Positions 17,156 through 24,549 of a stretch of DNA of 64,000 nucleotides are shown one piece after another. The notes under the pieces are model-generated. The model saw only the letters and a program-made list of their open reading frames with translations, was not told the origin of the DNA and made no database searches. The stretch is taken from contig NZ_KI912266.1 of assembly GCF_000235425.2 (NCBI RefSeq), positions 4,907,786 to 4,971,785 of the forward strand, written 5' to 3'. Made by a program: the position numbers and the translations under genes. The DNA comes from Pseudofrankia saprophytica. GTDB lineage: Bacteria; Actinomycetota; Actinomycetes; Frankiales; Frankiaceae. Every line of letters starts with the position of its first letter. Position 1 is the stretch's first letter.

Positions 17156-17947
17156 TCAGCGCTTCGGTGGCTGGCTGGGGGTCATCTCGGCGGAGAGGCG
17201 TGCTGCGCCGTCGAGCCGAATGACCTCCCCGTTGAGGTAGGGATTGCGGATGATTGCCTCCGCGAGCAGGGCGTATTCCTCAGGCCTGCCCAGCCGTTTC
17301 GGGAACAGGACGTCGCGTACGAGCAGCTCCTGGACCACGGGGTTCGACAGTCGTGGTGTGGCGAACGCGCCGGGCGCGATAGCGCATACCCGGACGCCGA
17401 TCGCGGCGAGGTCGCGCGCCATGGGCAGCAGCATCGCGACGATCGCCCCCTTGGCCGCGGCGTAGGGAACCATGGTCGCCTGGGCGTCGAACGCACTGAT
17501 CGACGCCGTCTGCACGACGACTCCACGCTGCCCGTCCTCGTCCGGCGCGTTGGCGCTGAACGCCGATGCCGCGAGCCGGGTGAGGTTGAACGGGCCACAC
17601 ACGTGCAGGTCGAGATTCGCGCGCAGCACCTCTGTTGACATGACCGACCCGTCACTTGCGACGAGTCGTGGGCTGGGGATGACGACACCCGTCGCGCTGA
17701 CGGCGATGGAGAAGACGCCGAGAGCCTGCGCCGCCGAGATCGCGGCGGCCACGGCCTCGTCGTCGTTGCTGTCGCCGGTCACCGCCATGACCGTGGGACC
17801 TAGTTCGGCGCCGAGTGCCGCCGCGCGGTCTGCATCGGGATCGAGCACGACGACACCGACTCCCAGCGCGGCCAGGCGCCGCACCGTCGCTCCTCCGAGA
17901 CCACCCGCGCCTCCGGCGACCACTGCGGCCTTACCCACGAGCTCCAT
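17156..17947 (-). CDS. SDR dehydrogenase, type II 3-hydroxyacyl-CoA dehydrogenase-like
   Basis: A 263-residue classical SDR from ATG 17947 (GGAAGG upstream). The NAD-binding motif is GGAGGLGGATVRRLA, an acidic Asp ends the second strand (VVVLDPDADR, NAD preference), and the active site has Ser in QTASISAF with YAAAK. LNGEVIRLDGAARL ends the fold. The sequence resembles HSD10-type enzymes that oxidise 3-hydroxyacyl-CoA or hydroxysteroids. It would suit oxidation of an alcohol produced by the neighbouring P450s. A hairpin follows its stop. Confidence 0.88.
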   Translation of the reverse strand: MELVGKAAVVAGGAGGLGGATVRRLAALGVGVVVLDPDADRAAALGAELGPTVMAVTGDSNDDEAVAAAISAAQALGVFSIAVSATGVVIPSPRLVASDGSVMSTEVLRANLDLHVCGPFNLTRLAASAFSANAPDEDGQRGVVVQTASISAFDAQATMVPYAAAKGAIVAMLLPMARDLAAIGVRVCAIAPGAFATPRLSNPVVQELLVRDVLFPKRLGRPEEYALLAEAIIRNPYLNGEVIRLDGAARLSAEMTPSQPPKR

Positions 17948-18153
17948 GGACTTCCTTCCCACGAGTGCGATCGCCGAGCTCATCGCGCATCTCCTGCGGC
18001 CGGTGCGCGAGCGCGCGGCAGGGTCGCGAGCTGACCACCATTTCTTCTGCCTGTCGCCTAGCCCCGCGGCCGCCGGAAGATCGGATACGCGGGAGGGAAA
18101 TCAGAGGAGACGCCACGAGGTGGGCCGACAGCCTCCGCTGGCCGTCGGCACGG

Positions 18154-18348
18154 TTACCCGTCGACGACGGTGATCGCTCTCTTTGGGCAGGCCGCCGCAG
18201 CTGCCTGCACATCGGCCCGCAGATCCTCTTCTGGGCGCTCGTCGAGCACGGCGAGTGTGTCGTCCTCGTCAAGCTCGAATACCGAGGGCGCGAGGCCCAC
18301 ACACAGGGCGTTGCTCTCGCAGAGCACGGGGTCGATGACCACCCGCAT
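18154..18348 (-). CDS. Small [3Fe-4S]-type ferredoxin
   Basis: A 64-residue protein beginning MRVVIDPVLCESNALC at ATG 18348, with GGAGG six bases upstream. An in-frame ATG at 18360 is the alternative. Only three cluster cysteines are present: Cys10 and Cys16 in C-x5-C and Cys54 in ACPKRAI. The middle cysteine of a [4Fe-4S] set is missing, which is the mark of P450-partner ferredoxins. It is acidic, as electron carriers usually are. Its place between two SDR genes and two P450 genes points to electron delivery to one or both P450s. It is easily missed because a long antisense-like frame runs through it. Confidence 0.9.
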   Translation of the reverse strand: MRVVIDPVLCESNALCVGLAPSVFELDEDDTLAVLDERPEEDLRADVQAAAAACPKRAITVVDG

Positions 18349-18524
18349 AGCGACCTCCATCGATACGACTCGCGACATCAGGCCGACGCCCTTCGCCGTC
18401 GCGGCGACCAACGACATGAAAGCGTCAAGATCATGAAGAAGATCCGCACCCCGGAAAGGCGTCCGGGGTGACCCAGCGACATTCGTGCGGGTATCGCCAA
18501 CACCCCGCGCGTTACCGCCCCACG

Positions 18525-19274
18525 TCAGATGTACATGCCGCCGTTGACGCCGATGATCTGGCCGGTGATGTAGGCCGCGTCGTCGGAGACGAGGAACGAC
18601 ACGGCGTTGCCGATGTCGGCGGGCGTGCCGGCCCGGCCGAGCGGCACCATCGCGCTGACCGCTTCGAGGAACTGCTCCGCGCCGCCGGCCTGGCCTGCCT
18701 CGTGGTGGGCCATCGGGGTGTCGACGACCGTCGGCGGGATCGTGTTGACGGTGATGCGGTGCTCGGCGAGCTCGCGGGCCAGCGCCTTGGTCAGGCCGAT
18801 GACGCCGCCCTTGCTGGAGACGTAGTGCGCCATCGCCGGCGCGCCCGACTGCGCGCTGGACGACGAGATGGTGACGATCCGGCCGTATGTGGCCTCGATC
18901 ATGTCTCCGACGGCGGCCTGGATCGTGTGGAAGACGCCGGTGAGGTTCACCGCGATCATCCGGTCCCAGGTCTCCTGGTCGAGCTGCACGAACGGGACCA
19001 TGTTCGAGATGCCGGCGTTCGCGACGACGATGTGGATCGGCCCGAACGTCTCGCGCACCGTCGCGTAGGCGGTCTCGATCGAGGCGCGGTCGGAGACGTC
19101 GACGGTGAGCGGCAGAACGGTGCCACCGGCGGCGGCGAGCTCGGCGGCGAGCTTCTCGACCTTGTCTCCCTGCCAGTCGAGCATCGCGACCTGGTGGCCG
19201 TCGTTCGCCAGCCGCGTGGCGATCCCGGAACCGATGCCCTCGGCAGCACCCGTGACGACTGCGACGCGACCCAT
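18525..19274 (-). CDS. SDR-family oxidoreductase
   Basis: A 249-residue classical SDR from ATG 19274 with AGGGAGC upstream. It has VVTGAAEGIGSGIA for dinucleotide binding, NAG in VVANAGISN, Ser in ISSSSAQSG and YVSSK at the active site, and ends VNGGMYI. The aspartate in MLDWQGDK favours NAD. It is divergent from TetR C (start 19325), which probably regulates it, and is 176 bases upstream of the ferredoxin on the same strand, so an SDR-ferredoxin-SDR transcript is plausible. The substrate would be an alcohol or ketone of the P450 pathway. Confidence 0.92.
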   Translation of the reverse strand: MGRVAVVTGAAEGIGSGIATRLANDGHQVAMLDWQGDKVEKLAAELAAAGGTVLPLTVDVSDRASIETAYATVRETFGPIHIVVANAGISNMVPFVQLDQETWDRMIAVNLTGVFHTIQAAVGDMIEATYGRIVTISSSSAQSGAPAMAHYVSSKGGVIGLTKALARELAEHRITVNTIPPTVVDTPMAHHEAGQAGGAEQFLEAVSAMVPLGRAGTPADIGNAVSFLVSDDAAYITGQIIGVNGGMYI

Positions 19275-19324
19275 GCATTGCTCCCTACTAGACACGAAGT
19301 TTTGACGGGTGTAAAAGTACTGCC

Positions 19325-19927
19325 ATGGGTGGGCCAGAGCAAGAGGTTCGTTCGCGGGGTTCCCGAGCGCCCGAGACGCGCGCGAGGATCGTCGACGCGA
19401 CGATCCAGCTCCTGGCCCGAGAGGGCTATGGCAACATCACGACGCGGCGTATCGGAGAGGTCGCCGGTGTGAAGTACCAGCTCGTCCACTACTACTTCGC
19501 CTCGATGGAGGACCTCTTCATCGAGGCCTTCCGGCGCGGCGCCGAGGAGAACCTCGCGCGTCTCGCCGAGATCGCGAAGGGTGAGGCCTCGCTCCGCAGG
19601 TTCTGGAAGATCCACTCTGACGCCGGCGCCAGCAAACTCATGGTCGAGTTCGCGGCTCTCGCCCAGCGTCACCCCGCGCTGCGGCTGGAGATCGCGGCCT
19701 ACGCGCGACGTTTCCGCACTGCGCAGCTCGACTTCGCGCGGGCGGCCCTCGACCGCGAGTCGATCGCATCCGACCACATACCACCGATGGTCGTTCTCCT
19801 GCTCACCACCGGCCTGGCGCAGCTAGAAGCGAACGATCGCCTGCTCGGTTTCACCGACGGACACGACGAAACCCGCACCTGGATCGAGAACTGGCTCGCC
19901 GCCAACACCACCCCAGTAAAGGAATGA
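19325..19927 (+). CDS. TetR-family transcriptional regulator C
   Basis: A 200-residue regulator. The HTH is ITTRRIGEVAGVKYQLVHYYFASMEDLF, closely resembling TetR B. The stop lies 10 bases before the second P450 start, so the two form an operon, and the SDR is divergent 50 bases away. No Shine-Dalgarno is visible ahead of the ATG, and TAAAAGT ends six bases before it, so a leaderless message is possible. It likely controls both the SDR and its own P450 operon. Confidence 0.9.
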   Translation: MGGPEQEVRSRGSRAPETRARIVDATIQLLAREGYGNITTRRIGEVAGVKYQLVHYYFASMEDLFIEAFRRGAEENLARLAEIAKGEASLRRFWKIHSDAGASKLMVEFAALAQRHPALRLEIAAYARRFRTAQLDFARAALDRESIASDHIPPMVVLLLTTGLAQLEANDRLLGFTDGHDETRTWIENWLAANTTPVKE

Positions 19928-19937
19928 GAGACGACGC

Positions 19938-21137
19938 ATGACCGCCACCGACCTCTACTGGGACCCGTTCCGCCACGACATCTGGGTGGACCCGTACCCC
20001 ATCTACAAGCGCATGCGCGCCGAGGCCCCGGTCTACTACAACGAAGAGCACGACTTCTACGCCTTCGCCCGGTGGGACGACGTGGACCGCGGCCTCCCGG
20101 ACATCGAGCACTTCAGCAACGCCCGCGGCAACATCTACGAGTTCATCAAGTCCGGCATCGAGATGCCGCCGGGCAGCGTGATCTTCGAGGACCCGCCGAG
20201 CCACGACATCCACCGCCGCCTGGTCTCCCGCCTGTTCTCCCCGGGCGGCATCAGGGCGCTGGAGCCGAAGATCCGCGACTACGTCGCCCGCCAGCTCGAC
20301 CCGGTGCGCGACGGCGAGAGCTTCGATGTCATCGACATCCTCTCCGACAAGGTGCCGATGCGCGTCATCGGGATGCTCGTCGGCATCCCCGAACAGATGC
20401 AGCAGTCGGTCCGGGACCGGACCGTCGCCAACCTCAAGACCGAGGAGGGCGGCAAGATAGACGCCGAGGCCTCACAGATCGCCACCGACATCTTCGAGAG
20501 CTACATCGACTGGCGCATCGCCAACCCCTCCGACGACATCATGACCAAGCTGCTCAACGTCGAGTTCGAGGACCACGACGGCACCACCCGCAAACTCACC
20601 CGCGAGGAGATCCTGGTCTACTGCGCTGTCATCGCGGGAGCGGGAAACGAGACCACTGGCCAGCTCATGGGGTGGATCGGGAAGATCTTCGGCGAGGAGA
20701 ACAACCAGGCGCAGTACCAGGAGGTCGTCGCCGACCCGTCGCTGTCGGCCAGGGCGGTGGAGGAGATCCTGCGCCTGGAGCCCGTCGGCCAGGCGGTGGG
20801 GCGGTACGTCACGAAGGACGTGGAGTTCCACGGCCAGACCATCCCCGAAGGAAGCACCGCGCTGTTCATCGTCGGCTCCGCCGGCCGTGACGAGTCCAAG
20901 TTCGCCAACCCCGACGACCTCGACATCCACCGCGACATCACGGCGCAACGCAGCTTCGGCTACGGCCTGCACTACTGCCTCGGCGCGAACCTCGCCCGCA
21001 TGGAGGGACGCATCGTCCTCGAAGAACTGGCGAAGCGCTTCCCGAAGGGATGGGACGTCGAATGGAACGACGCCAAGCTTGCGAGTACCTCGACAGTACG
21101 TGGCTGGGAGAAGCTTCCCATCGTCCTGCGGAAGTAG
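19938..21137 (+). CDS. Cytochrome P450 (second paralog)
   Basis: A 399-residue P450 closely related to the one at 15625. Shared blocks include YWDPF, DPYPIY, DPPSHDIHRRL (DPPIHDIHRRL in the other), IAGAGNETTGQL, EEILRLEP and FGYGLHYCLGANLA, with the thiolate again at Cys347. The message is coupled to TetR C. The two P450s differ in the region after the I-helix (GKIFGEENNQAQYQE here), which may change substrate range or partner contact. Confidence 0.95.
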   Translation: MTATDLYWDPFRHDIWVDPYPIYKRMRAEAPVYYNEEHDFYAFARWDDVDRGLPDIEHFSNARGNIYEFIKSGIEMPPGSVIFEDPPSHDIHRRLVSRLFSPGGIRALEPKIRDYVARQLDPVRDGESFDVIDILSDKVPMRVIGMLVGIPEQMQQSVRDRTVANLKTEEGGKIDAEASQIATDIFESYIDWRIANPSDDIMTKLLNVEFEDHDGTTRKLTREEILVYCAVIAGAGNETTGQLMGWIGKIFGEENNQAQYQEVVADPSLSARAVEEILRLEPVGQAVGRYVTKDVEFHGQTIPEGSTALFIVGSAGRDESKFANPDDLDIHRDITAQRSFGYGLHYCLGANLARMEGRIVLEELAKRFPKGWDVEWNDAKLASTSTVRGWEKLPIVLRK

Positions 21138-21178
21138 ATCCGCCTCGCCACGGGTGAAGGACAGTTAGCGGACGTCGC

Positions 21179-21210
21179 CGCTGGCGTTGGCGGACTCGGC
21201 ATCGCCAGCG
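21179..21210 (+). terminator. Hairpin after second P450
   Basis: CGCTGGCG (21179-21186) and CGCCAGCG (21203-21210) form an 8-bp stem with a 16-base loop, 41 bases beyond the P450 stop in a convergent gap of 313 bases. It is a moderate candidate. Confidence 0.45.
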
Positions 21211-21344
21211 CGCGACAGCACCATGTGTCTCGACGTGGTCGCCGCATCGCTGTGACGTCGGCGGCATCGGTGGGGGAAATGACCTCCTGCTGTTCTGGCC
21301 CCGAACCCTGGCCGGCCTGTGCGCCGTCGATGCCCCGTCCGCTG

Positions 21345-21362
21345 GTTGAGCGATCGCTCACA
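21345..21362. promoter_or_regulatory. TetR-type operator, copy 3
   Basis: GTTGAGC-GATC-GCTCACA contains a 14-bp perfect palindrome TGAGCGATCGCTCA (21347-21360). It matches the GAGC-N4-GCTC core of the motif seen at 14849 and 15570. Its position is odd: it lies between the converging ends of the P450 and TetR D genes, not in front of a start. Confidence 0.45.
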
Positions 21363-21450
21363 TAGTGGAGGGTTTTGTCGCGACCTGTGCGACGCGACGT
21401 TGGAAGACGCGTGTCGCCGCCCGGTGCCAGTGGAAAGCGTCGAGCTGAAA

Positions 21451-22137
21451 TCAGAGTGCTGGCAGTGACATGGCCGGGGGTGTCTGGTCGGTGGTGGTGA
21501 GGAATCGTCGAGTCTCCTGCGACACCGGAGCCGCGAGGTGGCCGGTGAAACCGTCGATCAAGGTGCTGACGAACAGGCCGAAGGGGACGATCTGTTCGCC
21601 GGCCGCGATCGCTCGCTCCCGCCGGGCCGCGGCGTGCACGCTGAGCTCCTGGACCTCACGGATGCGCATCGTGCGTACCGGCTCCTCGACGTGGGGCACC
21701 AGGCGGCGCATGTCGTGGAGGAACTCGCCCTGGGAGCGCTGGATCTCTTCCGACTGGACGAGGGTGCCGGTGGCTTCGGCGCTGCGTTGGAGCTGCTCGA
21801 CGAACGACACGTAGAAGTTGTCCGGTGACTCCGCCAGTTCCAGCACCGGCAGCAGGTGCGCCTCGAATCGCGCTCGCAGGTCGCCCGGGTCGATGCGGGC
21901 GAGCAGGAGCGCGCGCCGCTGCACCAGTTGCGGCATCCGGTGAGCGAAGATCGCTTCGATCAGCTGTCGTTTCGAGCCGAAGTAGTAGTGCACAGCCGAG
22001 TTGTTGCCCGACCCGGCCTGGGTGGCGATCTGCCGCAGGGACACCCCGTCGATGCCGTGCTCGGCGAAGAGCCGCTCGGCGGTCAGCAGGAGTTGCAGTG
22101 CCATCGCACCGGACGGGGTGCCCTGCGGCTGGCTCAC
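21451..22137 (-). CDS. TetR-family transcriptional regulator D, last gene of operon
   Basis: A 228-residue regulator. The HTH SLRQIATQAGSGNNSAVHYYFGSK is almost the same as in TetR E at 34658. The GTG at 22137 overlaps the TGA of the upstream CMD-like gene in GTGA, so translation is coupled; an ATG at 22104 is an alternative. A TetR as the final, coupled gene suggests autoregulation of the whole five-gene operon. The near-palindrome at 26032 upstream of the first gene is a candidate binding site. Confidence 0.9.
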   Translation of the reverse strand: MSQPQGTPSGAMALQLLLTAERLFAEHGIDGVSLRQIATQAGSGNNSAVHYYFGSKRQLIEAIFAHRMPQLVQRRALLLARIDPGDLRARFEAHLLPVLELAESPDNFYVSFVEQLQRSAEATGTLVQSEEIQRSQGEFLHDMRRLVPHVEEPVRTMRIREVQELSVHAAARRERAIAAGEQIVPFGLFVSTLIDGFTGHLAAPVSQETRRFLTTTDQTPPAMSLPAL

Positions 22138-22898
22138 GGCTGGCCCGCTCGCCAGTGGCGCGCGGCCTCGTGCAGCGCCTCGCCCTTCGCGAATCCGTAG
22201 TAGGCGCTGAAGTGCAGGATGATCTCCTGCATCTCCTCGTAGGTCACGTCGCCTGACTCTAGTGCCGACCCGACGTGCGAGAAGATCGGTCCGACCGCGT
22301 CCGAGGCCCCGACGCAGGGAATCGTGACGAGCCGTCGCTCGCGGCGGCTGAGCCCTTCCCGGCGCCAGACGTGGCCGAAGACGAAGTTGAGGATGCCGGC
22401 GTAGAAGTAGGGCGAGTCGGACGGCGGAGCGGGGATGACGTTGACGGTCCTGAACTCCTCCTGCCCGCCGTGGATCCGCTCCTCACGGTCCGCCGGCCCG
22501 AGGTTCTCGACGGTGAGCGTCGGCCAGGCCGGCGCCTCCTGTCCCTGTTCGGCATGGAGTCGGTGCCATTGCTTGCGGACGGCCTGCTCCAGTGCTGAGG
22601 CTTTCGGCCAGCCGCAGTAGACGGCGAAGTGCAAGGTGACCTCGTTCATCTGCTCGATCGTGAGGTCGCCGCTGTGAAGCGCCGCGTAGACGTGGTCGTC
22701 GATCGGTGTCGCTGCGTCCGCGGCGGCCACACACGCGAGCGACACGAGGCGGCGGTCGCGGATGCCCAGACCGGGCCTGCTCCAGATCTCTCCGAACAGG
22801 TACTGGCGTGTGGCCGCGTCGAAGGGCGTCTGTGGCGTCGGCGGGTCGACGGTCATCACGGCGCGGTAGACGTCGTCCGCGGTGGTCGGCGAGGTCAT
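22134..22898 (-). CDS. Tandem-domain carboxymuconolactone decarboxylase-like protein
   Basis: A 254-residue protein with two copies of the CMD/AhpD fold. The first half has RRLVSLACVAAADA, PIDDHVYAAL and LHFAVYCGWPKA; the second has RRLVTIPCVGASDA, FSHVGSALESGD and LHFSAYYGFAKGEAL. The start ATG 22898 overlaps the upstream dehydrogenase stop by 4 bases. The CxxC redox pair of AhpD is absent, so decarboxylation, lactone or hydroxy-acid chemistry is likelier than peroxidase activity. A paralog of the same length lies at 35419. Homologous single-domain enzymes act on 4-carboxymuconolactone, but the substrate here is not determined. Confidence 0.88.
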   Translation of the reverse strand: MTSPTTADDVYRAVMTVDPPTPQTPFDAATRQYLFGEIWSRPGLGIRDRRLVSLACVAAADAATPIDDHVYAALHSGDLTIEQMNEVTLHFAVYCGWPKASALEQAVRKQWHRLHAEQGQEAPAWPTLTVENLGPADREERIHGGQEEFRTVNVIPAPPSDSPYFYAGILNFVFGHVWRREGLSRRERRLVTIPCVGASDAVGPIFSHVGSALESGDVTYEEMQEIILHFSAYYGFAKGEALHEAARHWRAGQP

Positions 22899-23746
22899 GG
22901 GTGGTCCTCTCGTGCGGTGCGGGCGAGGCCCATGGCGGCCAGCGCCGTGTCGGCCATGTCGATCAGCGGTGAGCTCGCGGGTGCGAGCAGGTCGGCGAGG
23001 ATCCCGACGTCCTTGGCGAGCAGTGGCCCGGCGCCGCCCGCGAGCGGGGCCAGGTGGTAGCCGTTCCTGGCGACGACGTCGGCTGCGAAGCTGTGGCCGC
23101 TGCCGCCGTGCAGCACGGTCGCCATGGCCGCGGGGTCGAGCCCGCGGCGTTGCGCGGCCGCGTGGAGCTCGGCGGCGAGGGCGAGTTGCGCGGTGAACAG
23201 GGCGTTGTTGAACACCTTCGCTTCTTGGGCGCTGCCCAGGGGCCCTAGGTGCACGATCGGGTCCGCGAAGGCGGTCAGGATCGGCCGGCAGCGTTCCAGG
23301 ATCTCCGCCTCGCCGCCGACCATGACCAGCAGCCTGCGTTCGGCCGCGGCTGCCCCGCCACCGCTGACGGGCGCGTCCAGGACGTGCAGGTGCGGATGGT
23401 CCTCCTGCAGGCGGCGACAGGTGTCCGGACGGGTGGTGCTGTGCACCACGACGATCCCGCCCGGCGCCATGCCGGCGAGCGCCCCGTCCGGTCCGCGTAG
23501 CACCTCGTCCACGTCGGCGTCGCCCACGACGCACACACCGAGCACGTCGCTGGCCGCGCCGAGCTCGACCCTGCCCGCGGCGAACCGAGCGGGCGTGTCG
23601 GCGAAGAGCTGCTGGGCCTCGGGGCGGCGCGCCCACAGCGTTGTCGGGAAGCCGGCGTCGATGATCCTTCGGGCCATCGGGGCGCCCTGGGAGCCGAGCC
23701 CGACGAAACCGACCCGTACGCAGCCGTCCCCGCGGGCCCCGCTCAC
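22895..23746 (-). CDS. NAD(P)-dependent beta-hydroxyacid dehydrogenase (3-hydroxyisobutyrate type)
   Basis: A 283-residue enzyme. The Rossmann motif is VGFVGLGSQGAPMARRI, followed by the substrate-binding DAPVSGGGAAA and the catalytic lysine in EAKVFNNALF, the standard order in 3-hydroxyisobutyrate dehydrogenases. The usual GxMGxxM is GSQGAPM here, a minor variation. The GTG start at 23746 overlaps the TGA of the SDR (GTGA) and its own TGA overlaps the CMD start (ATGA). The conserved methionine in GSMGLPM of the paralog at 31089 is present there, so the two copies may differ in cofactor binding. Confidence 0.92.
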   Translation of the reverse strand: MSGARGDGCVRVGFVGLGSQGAPMARRIIDAGFPTTLWARRPEAQQLFADTPARFAAGRVELGAASDVLGVCVVGDADVDEVLRGPDGALAGMAPGGIVVVHSTTRPDTCRRLQEDHPHLHVLDAPVSGGGAAAAERRLLVMVGGEAEILERCRPILTAFADPIVHLGPLGSAQEAKVFNNALFTAQLALAAELHAAAQRRGLDPAAMATVLHGGSGHSFAADVVARNGYHLAPLAGGAGPLLAKDVGILADLLAPASSPLIDMADTALAAMGLARTAREDHP

Positions 23747-24549
23747 GGCGCCTGCTCGGTGATCCGGGCCTGCAGGTACGCCTCCAGGTCGCCGGCCCGG
23801 ACCGCCAGCTCGTCATGGATCGCGGGGGCCGTCAGGACGAGGAACCGTCCCTGTGCCACGGCGTCGGCCGCCAGCTCGCCCACTGTGTCCGCGGGCACCA
23901 CGGGATGATCGGGAGCGCGCGGCGAGGAGGCGACCTCGCCGTAGACGGTCACCTGCTCAAGAATGTTCGTGATCACTCCGGACGGGCACAGGCAGGTGAC
24001 TCCGACGCCGCGGGGACCCAGGTACAGCGCGAGCGCCTCCGACAGTCCGACGACCGCGTGTTTGCTCGCGACGTAGGGCAGCCGGTCGAAGCCGTACGCG
24101 AGCAGCCCCGACGCGGACGCGGTGTTCACCACGTGGCCCCGGCCCTGGGCGAGCAGCAGGGGCAGAAACACCCGGTTACTGCGCGCGATGCTCATCAGGT
24201 TGAGGTCGAACACCCGCAGCCAGGCCTCGTCCGGCAGCGATTCGGGCGCACCCAGGGCCAGGACGCCGACGTTGTTCATGACGAGGTCGACCTGGCCGAA
24301 CCGGTCGAGAGCGGCGTCACGCCAGGCGGCGAAGTCGGCCTCGCGGGTGACATCAACCCGGGTGGCGAACGCCTCGCCGCCGCCCGCGGCGATCTCGGCG
24401 GCGACGGCGAGCGCCCGGTCGAGATCGAGGTCGCTCACGGCGACCCGGGCACCCCGGCGGGCAAACGCGAGCGCGGCGGCCCGGCCGATCCCGCTGCCGC
24501 CGCCCGTGACGGCGGCGACAGCACCGGTAAGCATCAGTGGCCGGGTCAT
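23743..24549 (-). CDS. SDR-family oxidoreductase
   Basis: A 268-residue classical SDR beginning at ATG 24549, which overlaps the aldehyde dehydrogenase stop by 4 bases. The dinucleotide motif is VTGGGSGIGRAAALAF, VSDLDLDR carries the NAD-selecting Asp, MNNVGVLALG replaces NNAG, and the active site is Ser in NTASASG with YVASK. The C-terminal part (after CLCPSGVITNI) is longer than in minimal SDRs. It is part of the coupled operon and probably makes the aldehyde or ketone used by neighbours. Confidence 0.92.
   Translation of the reverse strand: MTRPLMLTGAVAAVTGGGSGIGRAAALAFARRGARVAVSDLDLDRALAVAAEIAAGGGEAFATRVDVTREADFAAWRDAALDRFGQVDLVMNNVGVLALGAPESLPDEAWLRVFDLNLMSIARSNRVFLPLLLAQGRGHVVNTASASGLLAYGFDRLPYVASKHAVVGLSEALALYLGPRGVGVTCLCPSGVITNILEQVTVYGEVASSPRAPDHPVVPADTVGELAADAVAQGRFLVLTAPAIHDELAVRAGDLEAYLQARITEQAP

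Noticed and set aside
22134-23816. 560-codon frame covering the CMD gene and the dehydrogenase
   Set aside because: Only its last 254 codons are the CMD-like protein; the rest is an out-of-frame reading of the dehydrogenase.
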